Assembly (NCBI RefSeq): GCF_007786475.1
Contig: NZ_VNJJ01000007.1
Location: 1 to 63,942 of the forward strand
Length of the DNA stretch: 63,942 nucleotides
From: Cohnella terricola
GTDB taxonomy: Bacteria > Bacillota > Bacilli > Paenibacillales > Paenibacillaceae
Direction: 5' to 3'
In this document: positions 53,412 through 62,056 of the stretch, piece after piece
How positions within the stretch are numbered: position 1 is the first letter of the stretch
Layout: every line of letters begins with the position of its first letter
Program-made: the position numbers and the translations under genes
Notes under the pieces: model-generated
Seen by the model: only the letters and a program-made list of their open reading frames with translations
Database searches by the model: none
Told to the model about the DNA's origin: nothing

Positions 53412-53847
53412 CGATGGTATCCGTCCTTAGAAGTAGAGTTATGCTTGCATCGTTGAAGGAAATCCGTAGTTGCCGTCAACGAGGTCAAGTATAGCCAACA
53501 GTTCTTATGAACCGGTGCACCGACTTCTTCCCGATTTCTTAACTTTTGCTGAAAAAATAATAACGATTCCAGCTTCGAGAAATGCTTTATCCTTTTATAT
53601 CCTCCATAATGTTGGTGACATAGTGTCTGTTGTCGGCAATGTGGGCAAATTTGTGCAATATTTGAAGACAATAATTTTCCTACACAAAAGTGAAAAAGCC
53701 TGACGAATCAGGCTTCCCTTGTCGACGATATATGGGCACAAATACGATGTGATATTTGCAGTTCCATTTTGTATGCGCTAAACCGCTCTTATCCCAGACG
53801 AACTAGAAAGGCATAGAAAAAGCCGACCGTCTGGTCGGCTTTCACAA
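53412..53847. other. Intergenic region with two hairpins
   Basis: About 435 bases. Contains AGCCTGA/TCAGGCT at 53693-53716 and AAAGCCGACC/GGTCGGCTTT at 53816-53844, both terminator-like. The short open stretches seen here have no ribosome site and look non-coding. Confidence 0.5.
53816..53844. terminator. Bidirectional terminator-like hairpin
   Basis: AAAAAGCCGACC / GGTCGGCTTT with a four-base loop, just after the short coding remnant that follows the Mrr-type gene on the minus strand. Confidence 0.75.
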
Positions 53848-53991
53848 TTATGGAGGTGAGAATCGAGCTTCTGCCCGAAGACAACACCCGAGAATTTTAC
53901 CGTAGATATGGTGAATCATTCGTATTCCTTTAGGCAACTTGTTGACATCATTGAAACACAATGCAACGTGATTCAATCCCAATAACGTCAC
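53848..53991 (-). pseudogene. Short ORF coupled to the endonuclease gene, possible VOC remnant
   Basis: 47 codons from a GTG that overlaps the endonuclease stop codon as GTGA, ending at the terminator. It begins LLGLNHVALCFNDVNKL, which resembles the first strand of VOC/glyoxalase proteins, then loses resemblance. Either a tiny coupled protein or a decayed gene; no independent ribosome site. Confidence 0.35.
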
Positions 53992-55712
53992 TTAGCTTTT
54001 TCAGCCAATATACGCTTGGCCTCTCTAAGATCGATTTTGGCATGATGCCCGTGTTTCTCCAGAAGATGCAATAGATTCGATCCGTTTAACAGCGTCAACG
54101 GTTTATCTTTTACAAACTCGTAAGCATCAGGTCCGTAGTCGGCGGTGGAAACGAGAATTCCTTTGGTGGCTCCTTCATTGACGACTGTCCCGTATAAATC
54201 CCGAACGGCTGAAAGGCCCACAGTATTGGTATATCTTTTCGCTTGTATGACAATCTTGCCCCCTCTAATGGGGTCGGGATCAAATGCTACAGCGTCAACG
54301 CCGCCGTCTCTGCTGGCTTGCGTTACCTTGACTTCGCCGCCGTGAGTCTGAAATTCTTTCTCGAAAACCTCTCGAATCAAATGTTCGAAATCCTCCCAGT
54401 CCAGCGCTGCCAAGTTCGTCGTATCGTCCAGTTGATTGGCTACATCATAACTTTCAACGAATCTCTTATCCGTTTTGTTGATCTGCAGGATCGGCTTCAC
54501 CGGAGTTAGCGCGCTAAGCTTGCTTCCTGCCACTCCCTTTAAGCTTTTAAAGCAGATTTTGGGATCAACATTTGCCAGATCGATTTCTAAAAATTCGTTT
54601 TTCTTAACTTGAATTGATAGGATACAGTTATTTTCTTCCTTGCCCGTTGCCCGATTCATTGCGCTAACCCAACCATTAATCGAGATAGCATCAATTGCGT
54701 TAGCTGCATCCGCCTCAATCAGTTCATGTATCGTTCGCAAGGTGATTTTGTACATAGATTCATCAAACATTTTCAAAATCTGATTTTCCGAGAGAGGAGT
54801 TTCCTTTAATTCCTTTCTCGTAGCAACGTATTTGACATCCTTCAAAGTCGGGAAACACTCAAGCGACGGCAACTGGTATTCAACGATTAGTATTCTAGTT
54901 TCCGGATTATATTCTATTTCAAAGCTCTTGGGAAAGGCTTCCGGGTACGCCGAGTTCTCCAAGACCATCTCGCAATACTGAACGACGTAATCCTCATTAA
55001 GATTGAAGTACGCTTCCTTCATTTCGTCGATCTTTTTATTGTATTGATCCTGTTCTTTCACGAATCTGTCTTTGTTATTATCCCATTCACTCAGAAGAAG
55101 CTGCCACTCTTGAACACTTTTTTCATTTTCTTGGTCGATCATAAGATTGTAACGATCAATTTCCGACTTTTCATTCTCCCAATTTCCTACCGACTCCAGG
55201 TATTTTAATTCTGAAAACCTGATTTTTTGTTCCTTTCTTGATTTGAAGATTTTATCCAGGATAGAGAAGGACGGCTCCATTCTGATTGGCTGTTGCGGAT
55301 ACTCCTTCTTGGCTTGCGGAGTCGGTTTCGATGGAGATTTTTCCGCATATTTCTCGTTTTTCTTTAAAATATCCCAATTGGCTGTATCGTCAATGGACAA
55401 AGTCTGGATCAATATATTCTCAATAACATGGATCGCTTCCTGCGCATCTTCTGTTAATCGATTTGCTTCTTCTATGCTTGCTTCCTTTTCTTCAGCTATT
55501 CTCTGCTTGGACTGAACCGCATACCACTTCTCAGACCATTTCTGTATTTGCAATTGTACTTTATTATTGAGAATGTCCATCTCTGGCGCAGAAATGACCT
55601 TATGCTCTTTCAAACCATTGTGATAAAGTTCTAAAGAATATTTCAATATTCGGGTACCTTGTACATTCCAATGCGCTTGGGTGTTGCCTGCTCTAACAAG
55701 ATCGCCTTTCAT
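53988..55712 (-). CDS. Mrr-type restriction endonuclease with long coiled-coil N terminus
   Basis: 574 residues. C-terminal Mrr-cat PD-(D/E)xK nuclease: LDWEDFEHLIREVFEKEF, catalytic Asp in ASRDGGVDAVAFDP and the QxK motif VIQAKRYTN, then GVLSAVRDLYG-type helix and GILVSTADYGPDAYEF. The N-terminal 260 residues are highly charged and coiled-coil (EEKEASIEEANRLTEDAQEA), followed by an unrecognised middle domain (FEIEYNPETRILIVEYQLPS) seen with some Mrr proteins. Probably a type IV-like defence enzyme acting on modified DNA. GGAGGGG six bases before the ATG. No methyltransferase nearby. Confidence 0.88.
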   Translation of the reverse strand: MKGDLVRAGNTQAHWNVQGTRILKYSLELYHNGLKEHKVISAPEMDILNNKVQLQIQKWSEKWYAVQSKQRIAEEKEASIEEANRLTEDAQEAIHVIENILIQTLSIDDTANWDILKKNEKYAEKSPSKPTPQAKKEYPQQPIRMEPSFSILDKIFKSRKEQKIRFSELKYLESVGNWENEKSEIDRYNLMIDQENEKSVQEWQLLLSEWDNNKDRFVKEQDQYNKKIDEMKEAYFNLNEDYVVQYCEMVLENSAYPEAFPKSFEIEYNPETRILIVEYQLPSLECFPTLKDVKYVATRKELKETPLSENQILKMFDESMYKITLRTIHELIEADAANAIDAISINGWVSAMNRATGKEENNCILSIQVKKNEFLEIDLANVDPKICFKSLKGVAGSKLSALTPVKPILQINKTDKRFVESYDVANQLDDTTNLAALDWEDFEHLIREVFEKEFQTHGGEVKVTQASRDGGVDAVAFDPDPIRGGKIVIQAKRYTNTVGLSAVRDLYGTVVNEGATKGILVSTADYGPDAYEFVKDKPLTLLNGSNLLHLLEKHGHHAKIDLREAKRILAEKAK

Positions 55713-55850
55713 ATATGCCCCTCCAATCCTTTGTTGAAATACCAATATTACAATTTTCTACATGAATCATACTTTTCCTCTTAAAATCCCCAATTTTGAG
55801 TCGGTCGACTGAACGGTGTTCGGACAGATTAGTTTTGGGCATATAAACGT

Positions 55851-55920
55851 GCAAAATCCACAACCGAAGGTTGTGGATTTGCTTGAGGAGGCGAGGGAAG
55901 CGAGCCCTTAGCGCAGATTT
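55851..55920. other. Structured intergenic element: strong hairpin plus GC-rich stem
   Basis: AAATCCACAACC-GAA-GGTTGTGGATTT forms a near-perfect stem at 55851-55882. It is followed by GAGGCGAGGGAAGCGAGCCC with a short AGGG/CCCT stem and then GCGCAGATTTTTT. It abuts the truncation point of the Fic toxin gene, so it may be the end of an inserted element or a terminator pair. Confidence 0.5.
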
Positions 55921-55921
55921 T

Positions 55922-56062
55922 TTACTCATTGAGCAGTCTCAATCGATCAAGTGTTATGATCCTTTCGAAAGCATCTAATTGCTCTTGCTCTGTAAACCCA
56001 GGTATGTTAATTAAAACATCGCTATTAGGGTAACAATACTTCGAATTATTCGGGTTATACAT
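55922..56062 (-). pseudogene. fic: Truncated Fic toxin, first 46 codons only
   Basis: The ATG overlaps the end of the antitoxin gene by 8 bases (ATGTATAA). The peptide (YCYPNSDVLINIPGFTEQEQ, LDAFERIITLDRLRLLNE) matches the N-terminal segment of bacterial Fic proteins, but a TAA follows and the catalytic HPFxxGNGR part is missing. The sequence beyond the stop is the hairpin element. Non-functional as a toxin. Confidence 0.8.
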
Positions 56063-56279
56063 TTTTTGAGATTTCCATAGCAAGAGCTAAAAATTCTTTA
56101 TTTTTCATCTTCCCATTAGCTCTTTTTAGTATTAATTGTTCTTCAAGAGCAGTGAGATGCATTCCTTCAATCGAAAGAGAAGCTTTAGCATTTAACAATG
56201 CATGGAGTCTCTTTTCATGAGTATATTTTTTCACAAGCGGCACCTTTTTCTTGTTTCGGCTTGCAATATTTATATTCAT
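56055..56279 (-). CDS. VbhA-like antitoxin of a class I Fic system
   Basis: 74 residues, basic N terminus then helices. Contains ASLSIEGMHLTALEEQLILK, whose S-x-x-x-E-G matches the inhibitory (S/T)xxxE(G/N) motif that blocks ATP binding in Fic enzymes. GMHLTALEEQ and KMKNKEFLALAMEI fit the VbhA domain. Retained although its toxin is truncated; may cross-neutralise other Fic proteins or be relict. AAAGGTGG upstream. Confidence 0.75.
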   Translation of the reverse strand: MNINIASRNKKKVPLVKKYTHEKRLHALLNAKASLSIEGMHLTALEEQLILKRANGKMKNKEFLALAMEISKNV

Positions 56280-56405
56280 TAAGCTTGTCCACCTTTCTTG
56301 TGATGGATACTCTCATATATCAAATTATAACAAAAAAACATTGAGAGGGAACGATTATGAAGTCCTGCTAGAAAAAGTACGCCTCCAACCGACAGGCACT
56401 CTTAT

Positions 56406-57248
56406 TTATTTGTAGATAATCTCGCCCACCTCGTTCTGCAGTGCCGTATACCTGGCCGGTGAGTGCCCCATGAATCGTTTGAATTCCTTGATGAAATGCG
56501 CCTGATCATAGTACCGATCGTTAAAATGCCCTTCTTGCAGGTAGCCGCGCTTGTCTCGGAGCATCGCCTGATAACACGATTGAAACCGAACGATCGAGGC
56601 GAACGTCTTGGGGCTGATACCCAGCCGCTCCGCAAACTTGGCGCGAAGCCATCGCTCGCTTAGGCCCGTCTCGCGCGACAGCGCCGCCATCGAGACCAGG
56701 CCGCGCGAGTTCATGATCGTGGTCGCGCCATGTTCGAACGTCGCGTCCCTCTCCGTCCGGGCAAGCAGCCCGGTCAGGTACTCTTGAATCAAAGCTGCCT
56801 TTTGCGCCGGATTCGATGCCAAATAAATCCGCTCTTCTAGGATACGGGCGGCCGGTGCGCCGATAAGCTCGCCAATCGGCACAATCGCATTGCGCAATTC
56901 GTGTTGCGGAACGGAGAGCAGCCGATAGGCGGCGGCGGGATGGAGTTCGATACTGATGCAGCCGAACGGCTTGTCCCGATCGAAACCGGCGATCATCGGG
57001 CAGTCGGATACCCCTTCGACGAACAGCCGGTGTTTCGGCATCCAAAATGCATGCTCGCCGATCCGGGCTGTAGCAAGCTGCCCCTTATAGTACAAGAGCA
57101 ACTTTACGGAGCCGTTGGGCGCGACGATCTGCATCTCGTCTTCGGTAAGCCCGCCTTCGCTCTCAAACACCCAGATGTCTCTAATGTATTCTTTCAGAAT
57201 AAGGCGCGGCAAGATGCGCCCGATAGCAAGGTTGCCCAGGAGTCCCAC
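56406..57248 (-). CDS. AraC-family transcriptional regulator
   Basis: 280 residues. N-terminal unrecognised sensor (DUF6597-like, VFESEGGLTEDEMQIVAPNG; FGCISIELHPAAAYRLL) and a C-terminal AraC double helix-turn-helix (SERWLRAKFAERLGISPKTF; YYDQAHFIKEFKRFMGHSPA). Probably controls the divergent VOC gene. GTG start overlaps its own GGAGG; a later TTG is possible, so the N terminus is uncertain by about a dozen residues. Confidence 0.9.
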   Translation of the reverse strand: MGLLGNLAIGRILPRLILKEYIRDIWVFESEGGLTEDEMQIVAPNGSVKLLLYYKGQLATARIGEHAFWMPKHRLFVEGVSDCPMIAGFDRDKPFGCISIELHPAAAYRLLSVPQHELRNAIVPIGELIGAPAARILEERIYLASNPAQKAALIQEYLTGLLARTERDATFEHGATTIMNSRGLVSMAALSRETGLSERWLRAKFAERLGISPKTFASIVRFQSCYQAMLRDKRGYLQEGHFNDRYYDQAHFIKEFKRFMGHSPARYTALQNEVGEIIYK

Positions 57249-57441
57249 CTCCGAGAATACTTTGCGAATATCTCATTTCGAGTTCGGACAGCTTTTCGAC
57301 GCTAATGTATCACATCATCCATTGTTTGAACAAGTGCGCATGGACACAGAACTTCCGATTCGTACAATACAGATTGTCCCTATTGATATACGATGCACAT
57401 ACTGTGATAAGCTAAACAAAAATACTATTGAGGTGATCGAA

Positions 57442-57870
57442 GTGGCATTAACATCAACCCACATTTTTGTGAACTTGCATGTGAAGGACGTGAAAAAAAC
57501 GATGGCGTTCTTCACGGAGCTCGGCTTCGAGTTCAACATGCAATTTACGGACGAAGAAAAAGCGGCTTGTCTCGTGATCGGCGACAACATGTTTGCCATG
57601 TTGCTGACGGAAGATTACTTCAAGTCGTTTACGAAAAAGGAAATCGTCGACACCGGCAAATATTCCGAGTTGACCATCGCGTTGTCCGCCGAAAGCCGGG
57701 AGAAGGTCGATGAAATCGTCAACAATGCGGTATCCGCCGGAGGAAAATTATACTGCGAACCGGTAGATCACGGATTCATGTATCAGTGGGGCTTCCAAGA
57801 CCTGGACGGCCACATTTGGGAAATCGCGTTCATGGACATGAATGCGTTCGAAGGTCAGAGCCAAGCGTAA
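57442..57870 (+). CDS. VOC/glyoxalase family protein
   Basis: 142 residues, GTG start six bases after GAGGTG. Two beta-alpha-beta units: HIFVNLHVKDVKKTMAFFTE and SELTIALSAESREKVDEIVN, ending DLDGHIWEIAFMDM with a metal-ligand Glu. Relatives are called extradiol dioxygenase-like lactoylglutathione lyase proteins; substrate unknown. Divergent from the AraC regulator, a common pairing. Confidence 0.88.
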   Translation: MALTSTHIFVNLHVKDVKKTMAFFTELGFEFNMQFTDEEKAACLVIGDNMFAMLLTEDYFKSFTKKEIVDTGKYSELTIALSAESREKVDEIVNNAVSAGGKLYCEPVDHGFMYQWGFQDLDGHIWEIAFMDMNAFEGQSQA

Positions 57871-57901
57871 TCCTCCCTCCCTAAGCGGGCAAAGTTACAG
57901 C

Positions 57902-57940
57902 AAAGAGGCACTTAGCGATCTGCTAAGTGCCTCTTGTCTT
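57902..57940. terminator. Bidirectional terminator
   Basis: AAGAGGCACTTAGC / GCTAAGTGCCTCTT, perfect 14-bp arms around a five-base loop, between the VOC gene and the SLH remnant on the other strand. Confidence 0.88.
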
Positions 57941-58051
57941 TTACATCAGATCGGACTTCTTCAACAATTGCTGCAGCATGACAGCAACTTCCGCTCTGGT
58001 GACGCTCGCCTTCACCGCAAATTCCCTAAAGAATGGAACCGAGCAAGCTGG
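57941..58051 (-). pseudogene. C-terminal remnant of an SLH-domain gene
   Basis: 36 codons between in-frame stops, no start or ribosome site. Reads AVKASVTRAEVAVMLQQLLK then KSDLM, the typical end of a final SLH domain, and sits directly before a terminator in the right orientation. The rest of the gene is gone; upstream sequence leads into the gerA promoter region. Confidence 0.8.
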
Positions 58052-58124
58052 TTAAGCTAACAGATACAAATCGGAAAACATGAGCAGGGCATTGCAGTTC
58101 CTGTGACGTTGAGGGGGCAGGCTG

Positions 58125-59714
58125 ATGTCCAACAGGTTCAAGCGGATGTTATCCAAAGACCGTGCGCCAAGGGCAGATCACCTGCGTTTGGATGACGAAT
58201 TGTCGGGGCAGAAAGTGAGTGCCTCCCTTAACCATAACGAGGAACGACTAAGGGACATTTTTCGCAACTGTTCGGATGTTCGTTTGCGTCCTCTCCATCT
58301 CGGAGAGGGAACGAGAGCGCTAGTGATCTTTGTCGATGGATTGGTGGACGCGAAGGGGCTGGAAGAAGTTCTGCTGCTGCCTCTCATGGCCAGGGGACAA
58401 CATTATGGGGAGCACCCGCAATCATCCATCAAAGAGTTGTTCGATCTGCAGGCCGTCGCCGCTCGGCAAACCGAGCTGACCGGGGATCTATCCGAGCTCG
58501 TAAGGGGAATTCTGGGCGGGCAAGTCGCCTTACTCGCCGAAGGAGAGGAACAAGCTCTGCTCGGCAATATGAGCGATCCGGAGAAGCGGCCCATCGGGGA
58601 GCCTGGGACGGAATCCGTCGTGCGCGGGCCTAGAGAAGGCCTTACGGAATCGCTCATGACCAATATCAGCTTAATACGCCGTAGAATACGCAGCCCGAAG
58701 TTGAAATTCGAGCGGACCACAATTGGCGAGCTGTCTCAAACTCGGACTTCCATTGCCTACATAGAAGGAATCGTGAAGCCTGAGATAGTGGATGAGGTGC
58801 GCAGGAGGCTGGACCGTATACGAACCGATGCCATTCTGGACTCGGGATATATTGAGGAATTTATCGAGGATACTCCGCACTCTCCGTTCCCTTCGGTGCA
58901 GAACACAGAGCGTCCGGATGTCGTAATTGCCGGGTTGCTGGAAGGCAGAGTCGCGATTATTGTAGACGGCACGCCCTTCGTCCTGATCGTTCCCCTGACT
59001 ATCTGGTCTGCGCTTCATGCGGCGGAAGATTACTATGAACATTTTATCTATACCAGCGCGATCCGCATGTTGCGCTTTTTTCTGCTCAGCGTTTCCTTCC
59101 TGCTTCCGTCTTTTTATGTCGCGATTACGACTTTCCATCCCCAGCTCATCCCGGAAGCCCTGCTGCTGACGATCGCTGCCGCCCGTGAGAACGTTCCGTT
59201 CCCTGCCGTCGTCGAAGCGTTCTTAATGGAGGTTGTTTTTGAGGCACTGCGAGAAGCGGGGATTCGTCTGCCCAAGCCGGTCGGCTCGGCGGTAAGTATG
59301 GTGGGAGGATTGGTCATTGGAGAATCCGCGGTACATGCCGGGGTGGTATCAGCGCCGACAGTCATTGTCGTGGCATTTACCGGCATCGCCTCCTTCTCCC
59401 TGCCGCGATACAATTTGGGACTCGCTTTCCGACTGCTGCGCTTTCCGCTATTGCTACTGGCAGGCAGCTTGGGCATTTACGGAATGGGCTTCGGTGTGAT
59501 CGCGCTTATCGTCCACTTGGTCAATCTTCAATCGTTCGGAGTACCTTACTTAGCGCCCGTCACACCAAGGCTCTCCGGCAACCTGAAGGATATCTTCATT
59601 CGCATGCCCCGTTGGGCGATGAATGAACGACCGGCTTTCTTGGTTGGCGAGAATGACACGCGTACCCCGAAAGGGCAAAATCCTGCCAATAACAAAGGGG
59701 CCGACAATGAATAG
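58125..59714 (+). CDS. gerAA: Spore germinant receptor subunit A (GerA family)
   Basis: 529 residues: a soluble N-terminal region (about 1-270) and a membrane domain with four to six helices (FFLLSVSFLLPSFYVAITTF onward). GerA-family signatures include GESAVHAGVVSAPTVIVVAF and QSFGVPYLAPVTP. Inner-membrane subunit of the nutrient germinant receptor of spores. AGGGGGCAGG precedes the ATG. Followed at once by B and C subunits. Ligand not predictable. Confidence 0.95.
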   Translation: MSNRFKRMLSKDRAPRADHLRLDDELSGQKVSASLNHNEERLRDIFRNCSDVRLRPLHLGEGTRALVIFVDGLVDAKGLEEVLLLPLMARGQHYGEHPQSSIKELFDLQAVAARQTELTGDLSELVRGILGGQVALLAEGEEQALLGNMSDPEKRPIGEPGTESVVRGPREGLTESLMTNISLIRRRIRSPKLKFERTTIGELSQTRTSIAYIEGIVKPEIVDEVRRRLDRIRTDAILDSGYIEEFIEDTPHSPFPSVQNTERPDVVIAGLLEGRVAIIVDGTPFVLIVPLTIWSALHAAEDYYEHFIYTSAIRMLRFFLLSVSFLLPSFYVAITTFHPQLIPEALLLTIAAARENVPFPAVVEAFLMEVVFEALREAGIRLPKPVGSAVSMVGGLVIGESAVHAGVVSAPTVIVVAFTGIASFSLPRYNLGLAFRLLRFPLLLLAGSLGIYGMGFGVIALIVHLVNLQSFGVPYLAPVTPRLSGNLKDIFIRMPRWAMNERPAFLVGENDTRTPKGQNPANNKGADNE

Positions 59715-59747
59715 GGAATGAAAATTTGCTATGAGGGAGAGCCATCG

Positions 59748-60854
59748 ATGCGTATATCCGGCAGACAGTTATTCTGGCTCGTATTCAGTATCGAGATTAT
59801 GCTGGCGATGCTTTATTCCGTATCGGCTACAGTAACCGCTGCCGGGCAAGATACCTGGATATCGATGCTGCTTGCCGGGCTGATCGGCCTTGGCATCGTA
59901 CTCCTCATCGTAAAGCTGAGCATGCGGTATCCCCAGCAAACGTTCGTACAGTACAGCCAAACCATAATGGGAAAATGGGCGGGCAGGCTGCTCATCGTCC
60001 CTTATTTTATCATGTGGATTTTCTTGAACAGCATGGTTTTGCGCAATTCCGCCGATTTCGTCTATTTGGCCTTGTTCACGAAGACCCCGTTGTACGTCAT
60101 TATGGTCACCCTGATGATTCTGGTCGTCTATGTCGTCTTCACGGGAGGGCTGACGGGCATTGCGCGCTGCGGGGAACTGATGGGTCCGATCATTCTGGTG
60201 GTGATCTTGGGCACTTGCTTGCTGAGCATCAATCATCTGAATTGGCATCTACTGACTCCCGTGTTCTGGGACAGCGGAGGGACGGGCATCCTCAAGGGTA
60301 CTCTTCCGGCTGCGGCCTTCTATGGCGACGTGATTATGTTTTCGATGGTTTTCGCGTTTATGTCCAATCCGAAGCAGGCGCTCTCCAGGACGATGTGGGG
60401 GATAGCGCTGTCTTCCGTGCTGGTCTTGTTCGGCGCGGCGTTAGTGATTATGACCTTCGGTCCGGAGCTGCCTGCTCGGATGTGGGCGCCCTTCTTCGGG
60501 ATGACCCGCTTTATTTCGGTGCTTGGCTTCATCCAGAATGTCGATATTTTTGTCGTCGTCATCTGGTTGTTCTCGGCTTTCATCAAGCTGTCACTCTTCC
60601 TTTTCGTCACCGTGTACGGTACCGCCCAATGGCTCAACCTCAAAAATTGGCGAAGCTTGATTTGGGTGCTTGCGCCTCTTATTTTGATATTCGCGCTGCT
60701 GCCGCAAAACGCGACGGCGCCGATTAAAGATTATGTCCAGCAATTTTGGCTTCCGTATGTCATCCCGATTAACGTGATCGGCATCCCGCTGTTATTGTGG
60801 GGGGTATCGATGATGCGCGGCAAAAGCTCGCAGAGGAAGGAGAGGCCGGAATGA
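59748..60854 (+). CDS. gerAB: Spore germinant receptor subunit B (APC-type)
   Basis: 368 residues, about ten TM helices, the GerAB/ArcD/ProY amino-acid-permease-like family (ISGRQLFWLVFSIEIMLAML; VIMVTLMILVVYVVFTGGL). Binds germinant within the membrane. ATG chosen has GAGGGAGAG six bases upstream; another ATG ten codons earlier lacks a site. Overlaps subunit C by ATGA. Confidence 0.95.
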   Translation: MRISGRQLFWLVFSIEIMLAMLYSVSATVTAAGQDTWISMLLAGLIGLGIVLLIVKLSMRYPQQTFVQYSQTIMGKWAGRLLIVPYFIMWIFLNSMVLRNSADFVYLALFTKTPLYVIMVTLMILVVYVVFTGGLTGIARCGELMGPIILVVILGTCLLSINHLNWHLLTPVFWDSGGTGILKGTLPAAAFYGDVIMFSMVFAFMSNPKQALSRTMWGIALSSVLVLFGAALVIMTFGPELPARMWAPFFGMTRFISVLGFIQNVDIFVVVIWLFSAFIKLSLFLFVTVYGTAQWLNLKNWRSLIWVLAPLILIFALLPQNATAPIKDYVQQFWLPYVIPINVIGIPLLLWGVSMMRGKSSQRKERPE

Positions 60855-62032
60855 GCGTAAGATGGCGACGAACGAGCCTTATTGTTCTTCTTCTGCTGCT
60901 AATGACTGGCTGCTGGGATCGTAGGGAGCTGAACGAGCAGGCGCTTATTTTTGCCTGGGGGATGGATTTGAATGACGACGGCAGCTACCAGGCCACAGCC
61001 CAATTCGCCATTCCGCACAAGATGGGGTCCAATAGCGGAGGAGCGGGGAGAGCTTTCTTCACGATTTCCGGGAATGGAGGCAGCATTTACGAGGCGGCCA
61101 AGGATATTCAGTTGAAAGTTTCCCGGGCATGGTTTGCCGGACATCGCCGCGCAATCCTAATCGGTGAACGGCTCGCCAAGAGCGGGCTGGCTCCAATACT
61201 CGATGAATACAGCCGCAACCCGATCGTTCGCCTTCGTACCGACATACTTGTGGTCAAGGGAATCTCCGTCGCGGATTTTCTTGCCCTGTCCTATCCGTTG
61301 GAGCAGCTTTCGGCGAGCGCTTTCTTTCGAATTCATCAAGCATCGGATTTGAATCCCGATCTGACCATGCGCGACTTCTTAATGGCCCATGCAAGCGAGG
61401 AGGACTGTCCGGTGCTGCCGGTCGTCACGGCTCAGGCTAAGCCTCTATCCGATGAGGATAAGCAGTCGGGGGCCGGGTTAAGGTTATGGGGCACCGCCAT
61501 ATTCGACAAGGACGCCCGGCTCGTGGGCAATTTACCGCAAAAGAAGGCGCATACTGTCTATTGGATTAAAGGGCAGCTTGGCTCTACGATCCGCCCCGTC
61601 AAAATTCCCGGAGAAGAGAACGAAATCATTACGGAGTTGAATCGTTTGTCCGCCAAGATTAAGACGACCGTGGAGAATGGCGATATCCTCATTGGGATTC
61701 AATTAGGCGGTTACGGTATTCTAAGAGAAAACAACACGCAGCTGGATCTCTCTCGATCGCAGAAAATTATAATGGTTCAGAACTATTTAAACGAACAGAC
61801 TGCAGACGAAGTAAAGGGAGTCATTCAGGAAATTCAAGCGCTTGGTACGGACGTGCTCGGTTTCGGCTTAGCCGTACACCGCCAGCATCCGCAAGAATGG
61901 AGAACCTTGAAGAAGGATTGGCCCCGGCATTTTCGGAAAGCCCGGGTTGAAGTCGAGGTCAAAGCCAGATTAGAGGAAACCGGGATGACAGGGTCTTCGC
62001 TGGTGCTGAAAAAGAATGAGCTTCGACCATAG
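60851..62032 (+). CDS. gerAC: Spore germinant receptor lipoprotein subunit C (Ger(x)C)
   Basis: 393 residues. Lipoprotein signal peptide with lipobox LMTGC (LIVLLLLLMTGCWDRRELNE) and the family's CWDRRELNEQA motif. Three-domain GerC protein on the outer face of the spore inner membrane. AAGGAGAG precedes the ATG, which overlaps the B stop codon. Completes an intact operon. Confidence 0.95.
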   Translation: MSVRWRRTSLIVLLLLLMTGCWDRRELNEQALIFAWGMDLNDDGSYQATAQFAIPHKMGSNSGGAGRAFFTISGNGGSIYEAAKDIQLKVSRAWFAGHRRAILIGERLAKSGLAPILDEYSRNPIVRLRTDILVVKGISVADFLALSYPLEQLSASAFFRIHQASDLNPDLTMRDFLMAHASEEDCPVLPVVTAQAKPLSDEDKQSGAGLRLWGTAIFDKDARLVGNLPQKKAHTVYWIKGQLGSTIRPVKIPGEENEIITELNRLSAKIKTTVENGDILIGIQLGGYGILRENNTQLDLSRSQKIIMVQNYLNEQTADEVKGVIQEIQALGTDVLGFGLAVHRQHPQEWRTLKKDWPRHFRKARVEVEVKARLEETGMTGSSLVLKKNELRP

Positions 62033-62056
62033 AAAAGAGGACGATTGCGCCATTCC

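Noticed and set aside
53408..53671. 87-codon minus-strand frame before the FAD oxidoreductase
   Set aside because: Cys/His-rich by chance, no ribosome site, ends inside the next gene's start region.
53850..53933. 27-codon plus-strand peptide (MEVRIELLPEDNTREFYRRY)
   Set aside because: Has GGAGG nearby but in the wrong place, and lies opposite the short remnant after the endonuclease; no support.
55693..55929. 78-codon minus-strand frame between the Fic remnant and the endonuclease
   Set aside because: It runs through the hairpin element, lacks a ribosome site and resembles no protein.
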